From assembly GCF_014805685.1 (NCBI RefSeq), contig NC_060905.1, forward strand, positions 2,973,340-3,037,339: DNA of 64,000 bases, in the 5' to 3' direction. Under the pieces are notes generated by a model. The model was given only the letters and a program-made list of their open reading frames with translations, was not told where the DNA came from and did not search any database. Positions 1 through 54,125 of the stretch are shown here, one piece after another; within the stretch, counting starts at the first letter, position 1, and every line of letters starts with the position of its first letter. Origin of the DNA: Silurus meridionalis. Lineage: Eukaryota > Chordata > Actinopteri > Siluriformes > Siluridae. A program made the translations under genes and the position numbers.

Positions 1-1690
1 AATGGAAGCGAATCCCATGTTTATGAATGATTTCACCAAGAGGCAGCATATATAAAGAGAAAAGCAGTGGGCCTAAGACAGATCCTTGAGGAACACCAAA
101 CTTTACCTCATAGAGTGTGGAGAACTCACCATTTACATCCACAAACTGATAGCGATCAGTCAAATAAGACCTGAGCCAAGAGAGCTGTTCCTTTATTCCA
201 ACAACATTCTCAAGTCTAGCAAGCAGTATAGTGTGATCAATGGTGTCAAAAGCTGCAATAAGGTCGAGCAAAACAAGTAAGGAGACAAAACCCTGATCAG
301 AGGCCAATAACAGGTCATTTACCACCTTAACTAGCGCCGTCTCTGTGCTATGATGAGGCGAAATCCTGACTGATACATTTCAAAAATGTTATTCATAAGT
401 AGGTGTGAGCATAACTGCTGTGCTACAACCTTTTCTAAAATTTTGTATATAAAGGGGAGATTTGATATCGGTCTGTAGTTGGACAGCTGACATGGGTCAA
501 GGTCAGGTTTCTTAATAAGGGGGTGGATAACTGCCAGTTTGAAGGATTTAGGTACATAACCAGTGCTAATGGAAGAGTTAATTATTTTTAAAACAGGTTT
601 AATTACCTCTGGAGCTATCTGTTTAAAGAAACTTGTAGGCAAGGGATCGAGAATGCAGGTTGATGATTTTGATGAGGAGATTAATGAAATTAAGTCATTC
701 TAATGAATAGGAGTGAAGCTTTGTAGTTGATTGTCCGTTATAATGACACTGCTGTCTACAGGGTTACTTGTAAAATAATTTGGATTTATATTAACCGTCT
801 GGATTTCTTGCCCGATGTTTTCAATTTTATTATAAAAAAGTTCATGAAATCATTACTACCTAATGATGGTGTGCATGTTAGCGCAGTGCTTTTATTCCCT
901 GTTAATTTTGCTACCGTGCTGAATAAAAATCTAGGATTATGCTTGTTATTTTCTATGAGGGTGGAGAAATATGCTGATCTAGCAGCACTAAGAGATTTTC
1001 TATAATTTAAGAGGCTCTCCTTCCATGCTATTTGAAATACTGTTAATTTTGTTTGACGCCATTTACGTTCTAATTTTCGAGTGGTCTGTTTTAAGGTGCG
1101 CGTATGATCATTATACCACTGTGCTAATTTTTTCTCCCTGATCATTTTGGTCTTAAGGGAGCTACATCATCTAGAGTGTAACGTAACGTTGTTTCTAGAT
1201 GTTCAGTGGCCCAGTCGAGCTCTGCGGGGTCTGACGGAGATCTATCTAATATCGTAATTTCGGGAAGATTATTAATAAAACGCGCTGCTGTAGGTGACGT
1301 GAAAGTACGCTTAACACGGTAACGTGGTGAGGTAGAAATGCAATGACTTAGGCAAATTTTAAACGAGATTAGATAATGGTCTGAAATAGCTTCAGACTGT
1401 GGAATTATGACTAAGTTTTTTATTTTTAATCCAAATGTTAACAACAAATCGAGAGTGTGTCCACCACTATGAGTGGGTCCTATAACATTCTGATTGATTC
1501 CAACTGAATCTAGAATGGACACAAATGCTGCTCTTAAGGAGTTTTCCTGATTATCAAAATGAATATTAAAGTCACCAACAATTAATGCTTTGTCTAAAGA
1601 AGTAGCTACATTTGTAATGAAATCTGCAAATTCTATCAGAAAATCAGAGTAGGGCCCTGGGGGTCTATAAATAATAATTAGTGGAATTCC
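1..1690 (-). mobile_element. 5'-truncated LINE, L2/CR1-like, decayed
   Basis: Read on the minus strand, the C-terminal part of an endonuclease domain (IIIYRPPGPYSDF, ALIVGDFNIHFDN, HTLDLLL, SDHYLI) lies at about 1690-1140. A linker follows, then reverse transcriptase ([26 protein letters not shown]) from about 640 to position 1. Frameshifts and stops break it. It starts abruptly next to a Tc1 fragment and runs off the window edge. Clade assignment is from motif style only. Confidence 0.75.
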
Positions 1691-2640
1691 AGTCCACCTC
1701 TCAACTGGAATCTTTGCCCGTTCTTCACGTGCAAAAGCCTCTAACTCAGTGATGTTGTACAGCTTCCGTGCTGCAACTGCCTTCTTCAAATCCCACCAAA
1801 GATTTTCAATCGGATTTAAATCTGGTGACTGGGAAGGCCACTCCAGGACACTCCAGCATCTTTTCCCCAACCAAGCTTTGGTTGATTTGAAGGTGTGCTT
1901 GGGATCATTGTCTTGCTGGAAGATCCAATGATCACCAAGGTTTAATTTGTCAACAGAAGGTATCATGTTCTTCTTCAAAATTACCTGGTATTTCTGGGTT
2001 TTATCCAAATTCCTCCTGGCATATTCTAGTCGACTCCTGATGTTCCTTGAGGTCAAGAGTGGAGTGCGTCTTGGGGTCCGGCCATAAAGTCCTTGATTAT
2101 TCAGTGCACGTCTTATAGTTGCCACTGAAGCACTTGTACCAGCCTTCATCATGTCATCCTGAAACTTTCTTGCAGTCACACAGGGTTTTTTCTGACTAAG
2201 TTGCTAAGGGCCCTTGATGAAATTGTGAGCTTTCTTCTACGACCAGGCAGGTTTGCAGCTGTTCCATAAGTTTTAAACTTCCTTATAATGCTCCCAATGG
2301 TGTCTCTTGGAATGTTTAATCTTTTGGAAATCTTCTTATACCCAGAGCCCTTCAGATGTGATGAAATAATCGCCTCTCTCAGCTCCTTTGTCTTTACTAT
2401 GATTGCAACTCACCTTGAACACCTTCATGGTCGGGGTTTATATATGCATCACAGCTGAAGCAAATGAAGGATCTTTATAGAGTTTCCAAAGGCTTAATGA
2501 TGTTTCAGCTCCACTTCAGGCCATAAAAACTGTCCAAAAGCTTTAAAAACAACAATATTATATAGCGGTTGAATAATTGTGACATGGCGATCTTAACAAA
2601 ATATACTGTTATATATTGACACTGTTCACCTTAGCCCCCT
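1691..2640 (-). mobile_element. Tc1-like transposon relic, internally deleted
   Basis: Minus-strand pieces of a Tc1 transposase: the helix-turn-helix part (TKELREAIISSHLKGSGYKK, IIRKFKTYG) in one frame, then SRLEYARRNLDKTQKYQ jumping to GDHWIFQQDNDPKHT and EWPSQSPDLNPIENLWWDLK. The segment that should hold the first catalytic Asp is deleted, so this copy cannot transpose. Its C-terminus is cut at the LINE junction. Confidence 0.85.
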
Positions 2641-3992
2641 GAGTTTAATATTTATTAATATTAATTTAGATGAATATAATAATTATTTACTAATGATTTA
2701 AATCAACAATAAAAATGTGGTGCACTATTGATTTTCTTTTATCTTTTTTAATGTACCTCTTTGAGGTCGGTTCACATGACCATACAGGATATTTGCATCG
2801 AAAAAAATTCACACATACGTATGTTTTTGCATCGCTGTAGGTGTGAACATGTGGTCAGTTATGAAGATGTACTTAACATTATCATGGAGATGTGAGATGT
2901 GAAATAGTAACTTCTCTGTCTATTTAGATGTTGGAAACTCTGATAAGTAGAAACGGACCTTTTACATTTCGAAGTACTACGGTGCAAACTGTGGTAAGAA
3001 TTTCCGATGTTGAACCGGGGTGATGTAGCTGAGGTCGAGGAACTGCCCAATCCTGAGTTTACACACTATGCTGACATGATCACATTTCCTTCAGTTCTTA
3101 CAGTATAAAAATAAATAAATGAATCAAATAAATAAAAACAACACCAGGGTTTAAATCAGCACTAAACACATGAAGATTTAGATACGGCTATTGTGTTGCA
3201 CATCACTCACCTCATACAACTAGTTACTACATACACACTGTATCTATAAACCCAGTAGTAACAGTAGCAGCTCGTCTGAGGCAACAACTGTTTCTGCACG
3301 TGCTTAAAAGCGCTAAATTATACCAAAGCTGGAATGACCTTTAATGACCTTTCGATCTGTTCCCACACATAAAATCGAAAGTGAAATTAAAATACGAGAA
3401 AACCTAGAATTAGAACTAAATCAAAAAACCTTAAACTGAACTGCATGATAGCTCAAAAAAGTGTTGAAAATGTTCAAAAAAGAAGATTAAAAAGAAGAAG
3501 AAGAAGAAGAAGAAGAAGAAGAAGACAATGAAGAAGAAGATCAACTAAACATCCCTCTGGCTTTCTGGGTGAAGGAAGGCAAAAATAATAAAGCTTTATT
3601 ATACAATAGTTCATGTATCTACACCTCACGTCAGTACAACAAAGTGTTGGAATATCACAGTAATTGCATCTGTTTTTTTCTAAGCAGCCGTCTGTGTTAG
3701 CATGCGCAGACGTTTTTATCCCCCGTCTATGCTTTTGATTCCAGACTGCCGAAGTGTGTCGACGTTACATACGTCTCGAAAGGAGACCGCAGTGACCTCG
3801 GAAAAAGGAAAGTGTACAAACAGAGGGTGTTTAGGGAAAGAGTGAAGTGTGAAAGTCTTTATGCAGGAAAGTCGAAAACACTCGAAGAGTGCAGTTGAGG
3901 AGAACAGACAAAAAAATAATGGAAAAAATGAGAAATTACAGAAAAAAAAAAAAAACATGGAGATAAACATTTGCTCGAATCTGAAACAATGA

Positions 3993-4023
<31 letters not shown>

Positions 4024-4215
4024 AAATAATTCTAAAAGAGTAGTGTATTTTTTTGTATTTTATATATATATATATTTTTAAACATAATCAGAGTTCATTG
4101 CATTGTAGCAGCATGTAGACGTTTTGCACATTCCAACAATGGGGGATTGAGTGCGTCGATCTTTAGGGACGCCCCCTGCTGGAACTTGTGCTTCAGTAAA
4201 AATGTACGTGGAAAA

Positions 4216-4278
<63 letters not shown>

Positions 4279-4969
4279 GTAGACAGATATCAGAGCTAAT
4301 AAAGTCAGGAGAAGTGTGGGTCAGGTTCTACATGAACTAATTTTCTACATGAGCTAAACTTGATCAGAATCACAAACTTATGTTTTAATGTATTCTATAA
4401 TGCTCTCGATTAAACAAAAAATATGTACAGTACCACTTTTTTACTTAGTTTCCTTTATAAAATGTGCAACACTATTTTAAATTTTTTTCTTTTTTTTTTA
4501 TGTAATTTACTGTTTTTTTATGTGCAACTGAAAGCTTCTGCCACCAGAACAAATTCCTTTGCAATAAAGCTCTTTCTGATTCTAAATATGTATTTCAATC
4601 TTCCTAATAGTATTTTTCTCTTCGATCCAATTTCTATCCAATCAGATTTCAGACGTCACCTCATGTGTTGCCGGGGGTAAAAAGTATCTACTGTGAGCCC
4701 TTTATAGTCAGCGCTGTGGGCTTCTGTAGCTTACACACCGTGTTGCCTGGAGCTGTCGCTTTAACCAATCGGATTTTGAGTTGTTGACTCCGGTGGCCAT
4801 CTAGCAGGCGTCCGATAACGTCGGCATTTTCGTGTCTTTTTGATTGGACGCTCAAATATTTCTGGGTGGATTTAATAGCTGTTTTTTTCCATTTCGCAAT
4901 GAACATTAACAAGATCGCCAAAAACAGTTCTAAACAGTTGTTAAGCTTTTTCATGCTTTAGTAGAATGG
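2641..4969. other. non-coding DNA without recognised gene
   Basis: AT-rich sequence with a (GAA)n run near 3492-3526 and a long (CA)n at 4217-4276. No convincing coding region or element was seen. Confidence 0.6.
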
Positions 4970-5195
4970 TAGGTGGTCTAGTGGTTAGGATGCGGCGCTC
5001 TTACCGCTACTGACCGGGTTCGATCGCCAGTCAGGGAACCAACCCCAGCCACTCTTAGTGCCGGTCCCAAGCCCGGATAAATGGGGAGGGTTGCGTTAGG
5101 AGGGGCATCCAGCGTAAAAACATGTGCCAAATCAAACATGCGGATGATCCGCTGTGGTGACCCCTAATGGGAGAAGCCGAAAGAAAGTTTTGTGG
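4968..5195 (+). mobile_element. tRNA-derived SINE with LINE-like tail
   Basis: The head has a tRNA-like A box (TCTAGTGGTTAGGATGC) and B box (GGGTTCGATCG). The tail around 5141-5186 (GATGATCCGCTGTGGTGACC then CCTAATGGGAGAAGCCGAAA) closely resembles the 3' end of the LINE at 34,060-34,820. Confidence 0.75.
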
Positions 5196-5798
5196 TTTTG
5201 TAGAATTTGCATCAAAATTTGCCTCAATTTCCAATCCCCCAGGGAAACCTTGATGCACGGAAAAACTGCACAAAAAACCCGGGGTCATTTGATAAAATGG
5301 TAGCTATCGGTGACGCGGGCGAGGACTATGAGGGTTTTAATATGCTAGAGATGATGCATGCGGGAGGTGCGGCTGCGCTACAGTGAAAGGAGACGTGTTG
5401 AATTGTGTTCAATGGGTTTCTTGCTTTAATAATGACATTCATTCCCACTGTTCTACTGCGTTTCTCACTAATATTGATGGCTTCTGTAGACGTGGCATCA
5501 TAACGATGGTAGACTGATATTTAGTCATAAATGATAACGTAATATGAGTCTGTGAGTCATTTCCTATACACAGTGTGGTCTAGTTTTATACTTTATAATA
5601 ACTTACATTCACGCAGGATCCAAACTAAATAATTACACGTTTATTAGCTGTCATTTAAAAAAAAAAAACAATGATTTTTCTTAGGATTGAATTCAATTTC
5701 ATTTCATTAGACAAAAAAAAGCTGACGCAGAAATATTTCACATATCAATAACCCATGAACAAAAATAATATTACAGTAATATTGTCAATGTGCACTCT

Positions 5799-6195
5799 AT
5801 TGCCAAAAGTATTGGGACACCTGACCTTGTATGTGGTTCTTTTCCAAACTGTTAACACAAATCTGGAGGCGCTCAATTGTATTGAACGTATTTGGACGCA
5901 GGATAATCTAATTTCGCATTCACTTGAACTTGGAAACCCAAAACCTGCTCCAGCATGGCGATGCCCCTGTGCACAACGTGAGCGCTTTGAAGATCTGGAT
6001 TACATGCTTTGGAATGAATGTGAACGCTGACTGCACCCCAGGTTCTTCTCACCTACATCAGTACCTGTCTTTCACAATTTCCTTTTGGCTGAACACAAAT
6101 ATCCATAAACACACTCCAAAATCTAGTGGAACATCTTCCCAGAAGAGTGGAGGGAATTGACCAGGTGTCCGCAAAGTTTTGGTAATATAGTGTAT
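5799..6195 (+). mobile_element. miniature Tc1-like element
   Basis: Starts CAAAAGTATTGGGACACCTG and ends with the complementary GACCAGGTGTCCGCAAAGTT near 6160-6180. In between are decayed transposase 3'-end pieces (CCAGCATGGCGATGCCCCTG). Non-autonomous. Confidence 0.7.
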
Positions 6196-6257
6196 ATAAA
6201 AAAAAAAAAAAAACACAATTTCCTTCATTGTTTTAACAAAAAATTAATTAAAAAAAG

Positions 6258-6722
6258 GCCAAAAGTACTGGGACACCCGACTTTTCCGGCCAAATGTGCT
6301 TCTTCCCCAAACCTTTGCCACAAAGTTGAAGGCGCATATTGTATACGACAATACCTTTGAGCATGAAATTTTCCCTTCACCAGAACTAGAAGACCCAAAA
6401 CCCGTTCCAGCATGACAATGCCCCTGTGCACAAAGCTCCAGCTCCATGAAGATCTGCTTTTCACGGTTTGGAGTGAAAGATCTTCTGCTATAGAGCTCCA
6501 AACCCTATTAAACAAGAATGAATCTTTCATGCTGACTGCACCCCAGGCTTCCTCACATCACCTACATCAGTATCTGACTTTACTAAAAGCCTTGTGAATG
6601 AATCTCACTCAAATCTCCAGTAGAGTGGAGCTCATTATAACAGTGGAATAGGATGTTCAGAAAGAAGCACATATGAATCCTATGGTCAGGTGTCCACAAA
6701 CATTTGCCCATATAATGTATTA
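6258..6722 (+). mobile_element. miniature Tc1-like element, same family
   Basis: Starts CCAAAAGTACTGGGACACCC and ends GTCAGGTGTCCACAAACATT. The interior again keeps transposase C-terminal remnants. It lies 60 bp from the previous copy in the same orientation. Confidence 0.7.
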
Positions 6723-7461
6723 TAGATGTAATTTTTAGGTATTTAGCTGAAAACAATACAAATAGTAAAGCACCACACACCACCTAGCGGAAAAAATCTA
6801 TTAGCGTCTCTCATGAAGATTTATATTTTAGATAAAAAACAAAATAATAAAAAAAGACATTCTTGTTGGACGTAATTAGTGTTACGGAAGATTCGAGATC
6901 TCAGCGTTGGCATAATCGGTTATTCCACAAATACCTCATTTCGTGTTTTTTTCCGCAGTCCGTTGAGCCTCAGGTGATGTAAATGTCAAAGAGTTGAACT
7001 TTGAGCTGTTTTGTTGAGAGACGGAAAAATCTAGTGTTTATTTGAGTTTTAATACAAATTCCTATCAACTCGATCCGATCTCCCGTAGCAACCAGACACA
7101 GACGTGTCACTCACAGGATGGTTTTTGTTTTCCTCACCACCCAAGATTGTGTAGAATATAAAAACCCCGTTCCTAATAAATTGACAGGGAAAATATCTTG
7201 GTTGGCGCATTGATAATGCAGACTCGTGCACAATTTGCGTTTTAGGCCTATTCTATCTTTCCAGCAAGCACAGTTTCTTTCCTTTTCCTGTTTTGTAATC
7301 TGTAAAGAACAATTTCTGCATTGAGAAACTTTTCCATCCATTTTGTGTGACATTTGAAGCAAAGATATTGCTGAAAATTGCGAGATTTTAAATGGGAAAA
7401 TCCGTGGGGTTATAGTTTATTTCATCTGTGGAAGGCCATCAGGGTCAGCTAGGCCTGGGAA

Positions 7462-7650
7462 AGTGGCAGCTCAGTGGTTAAGGCTCTGGGTTACTGATCG
7501 AAAGGCTAAAGCTCCGGTATCGCCAAGCTGCCACTCTTGGGCCCTTGAGCAAGGCCCTTAACCCTCTGTGCTCCAGGGGCGCTCTGACCCCAGCTTCTGA
7601 ACAAGTGGGAAGAAAAGAATTTCACTGTGCTGTAATGTTTAGTCTTCTAT
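7462..7650 (+). mobile_element. tRNA-derived SINE
   Basis: GGCAGCTCAGTGGTTAAGGC head, then CCAAGCTGCCACTCTTGGGC and CTTGAGCAAGGCCCTTAACC, ending AAGAATTTCACTGTGCTGTA. This is a family with several further copies in the window. Confidence 0.7.
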
Positions 7651-7699
7651 TCTAAACTCTATCAGAATCACGGACTCACGTTTTAATATTTTTTCTCCG

Positions 7700-7860
7700 T
7701 TAATACGTGTTCAATTCTTCCAATCGTCTATTGTCTTCTCTTCTCTTTCAAATTTCTTAATCAAATAAATTGTTTATTCATCCTTATTTTTATATATATA
7801 TCTATTATTATTTTTTTTTTACTATTTTTTACATTTCTATTAATATCAATTTATTATTCT

Positions 7861-7924
<64 letters not shown>

Positions 7925-8570
7925 ATATATATATTTATTTTCTTATGAATGTAAAGAAAACCAAAATATTTTGTAATAAAGTACGATGTCAAAAACAAAA
8001 AAGTCATTTCTGAGTTTTTTTTGTGACGAGGTGAGAAATCACTAATCTGTGAATAAACATTACATCAGAGTTATTTGACTGTTAAAGTAAAAAAATTAAA
8101 ATAAAATAAAAAAGAGAGAGAGAGAGAGAATGTGCAGAACAACTTCAGCGTTCACGTCCTACGATGCATTGAGTCGCAGAGGGGTCTGGGGGTCCGGGGT
8201 CACCACTGGTTCCGTCGTGGAGCTGGACGTCTGTTTAAGAAGAAGCGTAACGAGAGAGACGAAGAGTGAGCAGGGTGGAGACACAGATTGAGATTCTGTT
8301 TTCTTTTTTTTTTCGATCTGTGTGTGTGTGTGTGTGTGTGTGTTACCATTTCGTGGGTTTGTTTCAGATCAAGTCTGGTAGCGACCTACTTTCACGTTTG
8401 ACCACGTGTGCTGTAAAAGCAAGTCAGTGTTTTTTTTTATCTTTCGTTCAGGAAGTCGAATGTTTTTGTTGACTTTTATTGACCTTAAAAATTCTTAAAA
8501 CCTACAGTCCAATTATTACCACTAAAACACATGGGAAAAATTGATAATAAAAACCGCTCTCAAATATTCT
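7700..8570. other. AT-rich intergenic DNA with microsatellites
   Basis: (AT)n at about 7863-7920, a short (GA)n near 8112-8128 and (TG)n at 8321-8342. No gene seen. Confidence 0.6.
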
Positions 8571-8574
8571 ACAT

Positions 8575-8890
8575 TAAGAAAAGTTTGTGGACACCTGACT
8601 GTCCTGTTAAAACAACATTCAACATTGAGACTCCATTTGGGGTGCAGTCAGTGTTCACATTCATCCCAAAGGTATTCAATAGGATTTGGAGCTCAATAGC
8701 AGGAGATCTTCCACTCCAATCAATGGAAAGCAGATCTTCATGGATCTGGCTTTGTGCTTTTTGGGTCTCCTAGTTAAAAAAAAGGTAAAGAGACGTCCGA
8801 TACAATTGTGCACCTCCAACTTTGTTAGGGGAAGAACCTCATATGACTGGAAAAGTCAGGTGTCCCAATACTTTTGAAACCGGGGTTTAT
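8575..8890 (-). mobile_element. miniature Tc1-like element, inverted copy
   Basis: Begins GTTTGTGGACACCTGACTGT and ends GGTGTCCCAATACTTTTGAA. It is the same family as the copies at 5799 and 6258, in opposite orientation. Confidence 0.65.
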
Positions 8891-9119
8891 TTATGTATAT
8901 TTGCATGCAGTTCAACTTGCCTTTGTCTCGTCAATGGAAAAGTTGTACAGTGCTGTGATAAAGTATTTTTTTTATTCCCCTTTTTACACATTTAAATGAG
9001 TCGGATCATCAAGCCAATTTTAATACTGCACAGTGAATCTCCACAAACCTGCCCTCTCTCTATCGGCAAAAGTACGCTTACATTTGGCATAAAAAACGAA
9101 CACAGAATTTTATATATAT

Positions 9120-9502
9120 ACAGTACAGACCAAAAGTTTAGACACACCTTCTCATTCAAAGAGTTTTCTTTATTTTCATGACTATGAAAATTGTAGAGTC
9201 ACACTGAAGGCATCAAGGGCTATTTGACCAAGAAGGAGAGTGATGGGGAAGCTCATCAAGAGAATGCCAAGAGTGTGCAAAGCAGTAATCAAAGCAAAAG
9301 GTGGCTACTTTGAAGAACCTAGAATATGACATTTTTCAGTTGTTTCACACGTTTTTGTTATGTATATAATTCCATATATAATTCCACATGTGTTAATTCA
9401 TAGTTTTGATGCCTTCAGTGTGAATCTACAATTTTCATAGTCATGAAAATAAAGAAAACTCTTTGAATGAGAAGGTGTGTCCAAACTTTTGGTCTGTACT
9501 GT
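9120..9502. mobile_element. non-autonomous Tc1-like element with long inverted ends
   Basis: CAGTACAGACCAAAAGTTTA at the left and the complementary AACTTTTGGTCTGTACTGTA at the right, flanked by TA-rich sequence. Both ends continue into matching GAGTTTTCTTTATTTTCATG. The transposase interior is lost except for short pieces. Confidence 0.8.
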
Positions 9503-10209
9503 ATATATAAAAAAGAACATAATACTAACAGTGAAACATGGTGGTGGTGGTGTGAGGATCCGAGGATGCTTTGCACCCTCAAGACCCTGGACGATTTGCT
9601 CGACGACTCATTTGTGTAACAAATTTGCAAATAATTAAATAAAAAATTAGAAAGTGACAGTTAGTTAGTTGGTGTAGGATATAAATCAGTAGTTTGTTCA
9701 CAGGACAGTATATAAAAAGATCAAAGAAATTGTGATATGCTGTGATCAGAAAATACTCAACTCCAGACGAGGTCGTATTTGATCTCGTCGTTTAGTATTT
9801 TCCCACAGCAGCATAATAAAGACCGGACTAAGGACACACAGACTTCTACACTCTAGACAAGCATATGAAAGATCTGCAATAACCACCGATTTCCAAAACC
9901 TGTTCACGTCCTAAAGGTGTGGAAACCGCGGTATGCAGACCGAGAGCTTTGCGGCGAGGGGACAGAAAAGAAACGAAGGACACTAGGAAACACCAATCAC
10001 CACAGGAAGTCCCTTTTATTGTACACAATACCTCTTTATTATCAGTTTATTTTCTCTTCCAATTTTCCACCGTGGATCATTTGATCAGAGTGCATTCGTT
10101 GCTACAGAGGCACTTGACAAGGTTTGATTTCAAAAAGAAAAACAAAACAAAAACATACAGGAGAACAAGACATGGAGCATTCATCTGTGTGTGTATAAAA
10201 GTGTGTGTG

Positions 10210-10210
<1 letters not shown>

Positions 10211-10258
<48 letters not shown>

Positions 10259-10310
10259 CACATATACATATACATATACACACATACATATATATACACA
10301 CACACACACA
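10211..10310. repeat. (AT)n/(CA)n compound microsatellite
   Basis: Alternating TA repeats pass into TACACA and CACACA. It produces spurious YIYIYI and THTHTH reading frames. Confidence 0.9.
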
Positions 10311-10767
10311 CTAGGACCTCAGTAATCTTTGATCCAAATTATGTATATGGACCTGGATTTCTGGAGTTCACCTCAAAGTATCTCAGCCTCTCTCTCTTTT
10401 CCCCCGTCCTCCATCTCTACATCAGAGTTTAAATCGTAATTTAAAAGATAAAAGAAAAAAAAACCCACCCAGAAATCATTAATCACCGTCCTGATCAACT
10501 CCGACACACCGCACGACCCGTTTAAATAAAACACCCAACACTGGAGAAAAACCCACACCGGCGTTTCATTTCCTGGAGCTCTTTTATTATATATCATTAT
10601 TTTTATTTATATCTGTTACGCATCGCCTCCCTGCGCAATCTGACGATCTCGGAAACAAAAAGAAATCGATGACAAATGCCCGGGTTATAAATAATACACT
10701 CAAACAAACAAACAAACAAAAAAAATACAAAAGAAAATACAAAAGAAATCAAATTGCATGTGTGTGT

Positions 10768-10858
<91 letters not shown>

Positions 10859-10880
10859 ATATATGTGTGTGTGTGTGTTT
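10768..10880. repeat. long (AT)n microsatellite with (GT)n flanks
   Basis: More than 80 bp of uninterrupted AT between short GTGTGT runs. It lies inside the probable dnm2 3' UTR. Confidence 0.9.
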
Positions 10881-12168
10881 CCCCAAAACCCCGTAGCCCT
10901 ATTAATTTGTTTATTAGTAACCTTAAATGCACTGGGGTTTGGTTATGACGGCTCACCACGCCGTCGAATCCATGAGACTTTATCTGGATTATTATTATTA
11001 TTATAATAATCAAAGGATTCATTATTTTTAATGAACAAACAAACAAACAAACCCTTCAAACCTGAATGGGGTGTGTGTGTGTGTGTGTGTGTGTGGGAAG
11101 GTGGGGGGTGTTAGTTCAGACCAAACTATAATATCACAACCAAAAAAAAAAAAGTATAACAACATTGATCCAGATGTGCCAGCTGTTTCATATTCGTTCT
11201 TCGCAACTTAAATAACTTAACAAGGACAGCTGAGGTTATTTATTGTAAAAATCTGGAAGGTGATATCAAATCGCACACTAGCACCTACAACCCCAGAAAA
11301 GAAAAACCTTAAACCTCATCTTTTGTACGTCTTCTTCAACTCCCCTCCTTCCCCTGACTGGTGTAAAATAACCGCTAGGCATTCGAGAGATGTGATTTTT
11401 TTAAATCCTATACATGTGACTAAATTATGTTAACCAGTCAGGGCGGGGAAAACCTGAGACGCAAATCCAGCCGAGACAAAACTCCTCCCACTTCACCGCA
11501 CAATCACGGAATTGAATTTTTTTAACCGACGGCATTCGTGCTTGCCGTTTTTTTTTTTTTTTTTTTTTCTTCCTTCAACCTGAAACTAATCCGGATTGAA
11601 ACTATGCCGAAGCGGGAAATGGACGGAAATGCAACCATCTTCAATTCTTTTTATGTTAGTCAACATAGAAGGAAACAAAAACAACAAAATGTATTTAATA
11701 TGCTAGAAATGGGAAGAGGAACAAACGACTCATTTTAAACGACTGGAAACTGCTTTACCTTCAAAACAGAAAGAGAGGAAGAAAAAACTCCACCCAGAAA
11801 TATTAATTATAATAATAATAAAATAATAAAAAAAAAAAAAAGAAATTCGTGGATGCACGGTTGAAACAGCGCCCCCTGGAGAGCATCTGAGCAAATAAAA
11901 AAAAGCAAATTTCTTTTCTTTCTTATAGTGGTTAGATTGATGGTGCTAACAGTACAGCCTGTATATGGAATTTCGATCTTGTGCCTACAGGAGAAAATTA
12001 GCAGCGTTTTCTATCCAAATATCAGAGAACAGTCTGAATCAACTAAACAGCTGGATGGTTTATTGGTCAGCGTGGAGATACAGATACAAATCCAGTGTTC
12101 TAACCCGGCAGCCTCCTTCCCCCACTCTTGAGTTCACCTGATTTCTCTTTGTTGGCCCATATTCACAG

Positions 12169-12201
<33 letters not shown>

Positions 12202-12215
12202 AATGTAGTGGAGGT

Positions 12216-53108
<40,893 letters not shown>

Positions 53109-53320
53109 TTAGACTCGGCTCGGCTGGACTCGGCTCCGCTCGGCTTGACTCGGGTTCCCTTTACACCCTTTATTCACTTTCAGTCATCGGTCTGTCAGTA
53201 AAAACACGTCTCTTTAAATGATTGAATGGAAATGGAAACGTGTTATAAAACGTGTAATAAAATGTGAGGTTTAGTCGCAGTCAGTCGGCGTTAAAAAAAA
53301 AAAAACAACACTCACAAAAC

Positions 53321-53389
53321 AAAAAAAAACTTCCTGCGACCATCCGGTCAGGCGACATCCGACTCTCACTGCCGGTGACTCGAAGCCCC
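53321..53389. repeat. inverted repeat, left copy (partner at 55102)
   Basis: CTTCCTGCGACCATCCGGTC and onward through GTGACTCGAAGCCCC, preceded by an A run. Its reverse complement, including a T run, is found at 55102-55170. Confidence 0.85.
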
Positions 53390-53418
53390 GCCCCCTGTCA
53401 AAGATAACCTCCAAATGG

Positions 53419-53507
53419 ATTGGTCCTTTCGAATGCTTCCGGGTTTGATTCGCTCTTCCCATTGGTTCACGCTTAGCTTAAGCGCTAGGCGTGCGCTATA
53501 TGATTGG
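53419..53507 (-). promoter_or_regulatory. three CCAAT boxes at 42-bp intervals
   Basis: ATTGG on the plus strand at 53419-53423, 53461-53465 and 53503-53507 reads CCAAT in the dnm2 direction. The interval is exactly 42 bp each time. NF-Y binding is the usual expectation for such boxes. Confidence 0.5.
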
Positions 53508-54080
53508 TCAACTGAACTGCCAATCTCAGCCTAGTCTCAGTCGCCGTACTTCAATTAAAATCTAGCATGAATTATTTTCTAAAACATCCTTTCTGTTTTT
53601 TTGTTTGTTTGTTTTTTCATTTTTTCTCTTTCAGTATTTATTTTTTCACTTTTTTATATTTCAATACATAAAAATGCAAATAAACAGATATCAAAGACTA
53701 ATATATATACAAATAAAACCTAATCTATTAGACTTTTGTCGTTATTTACTTTCCTATATAAACTTAGTCGCTTTTCTTTTTACAAAAAAAAAACTACACA
53801 CGTTTCATAAAATTTAATAAAATTTCATTATATTCTCGGAAGCTTTAAAAGATTAGTGATTTTTTTATTTATTTTAAAAAAAAGTTTAAATGATGAAATG
53901 ATCCTTCTTATAAACTGTTAAACAAAGAATGCAATAAAGTGCAAGTGCAAAAGCAACATAAGGGAGAGAAATCGTGTCGAGTTTAAGATAGCACCTGTTT
54001 ATATTTCACGTATATTTCATTTTATTTTGTTACAAATTAAAAGAAAATATGTTGAAAAATATATATTTCTTACCATAAAA

Positions 54081-54125
<45 letters not shown>

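Larger units (their letters stand above)
9990..12215 (-). other. probable dnm2 3' UTR
   Basis: Inference. Downstream of the stop there is an AATAAA on the minus strand at 12064-12059. Three more are clustered at 10051-10046, 10040-10035 and 10020-10015. The cluster would give a 3' UTR of about 2.2 kb that includes two long (AT)n tracts. RNA evidence would be needed to choose between the sites. Confidence 0.35.

Noticed and set aside
1142..2179. 345-residue single protein
   Set aside because: It is a chance fusion of a deleted Tc1 transposase and a truncated LINE endonuclease across a mobile-element junction.
4970..5030. tRNA gene on the plus strand
   Set aside because: It is the tRNA-derived head of a SINE with a LINE-like tail.
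10077..10432. Reading frames of repeated YIYI, THTH and VCVC dipeptides
   Set aside because: They are translations of (AT)n and (CA)n microsatellites; the same pattern recurs at dozens of places on both strands.
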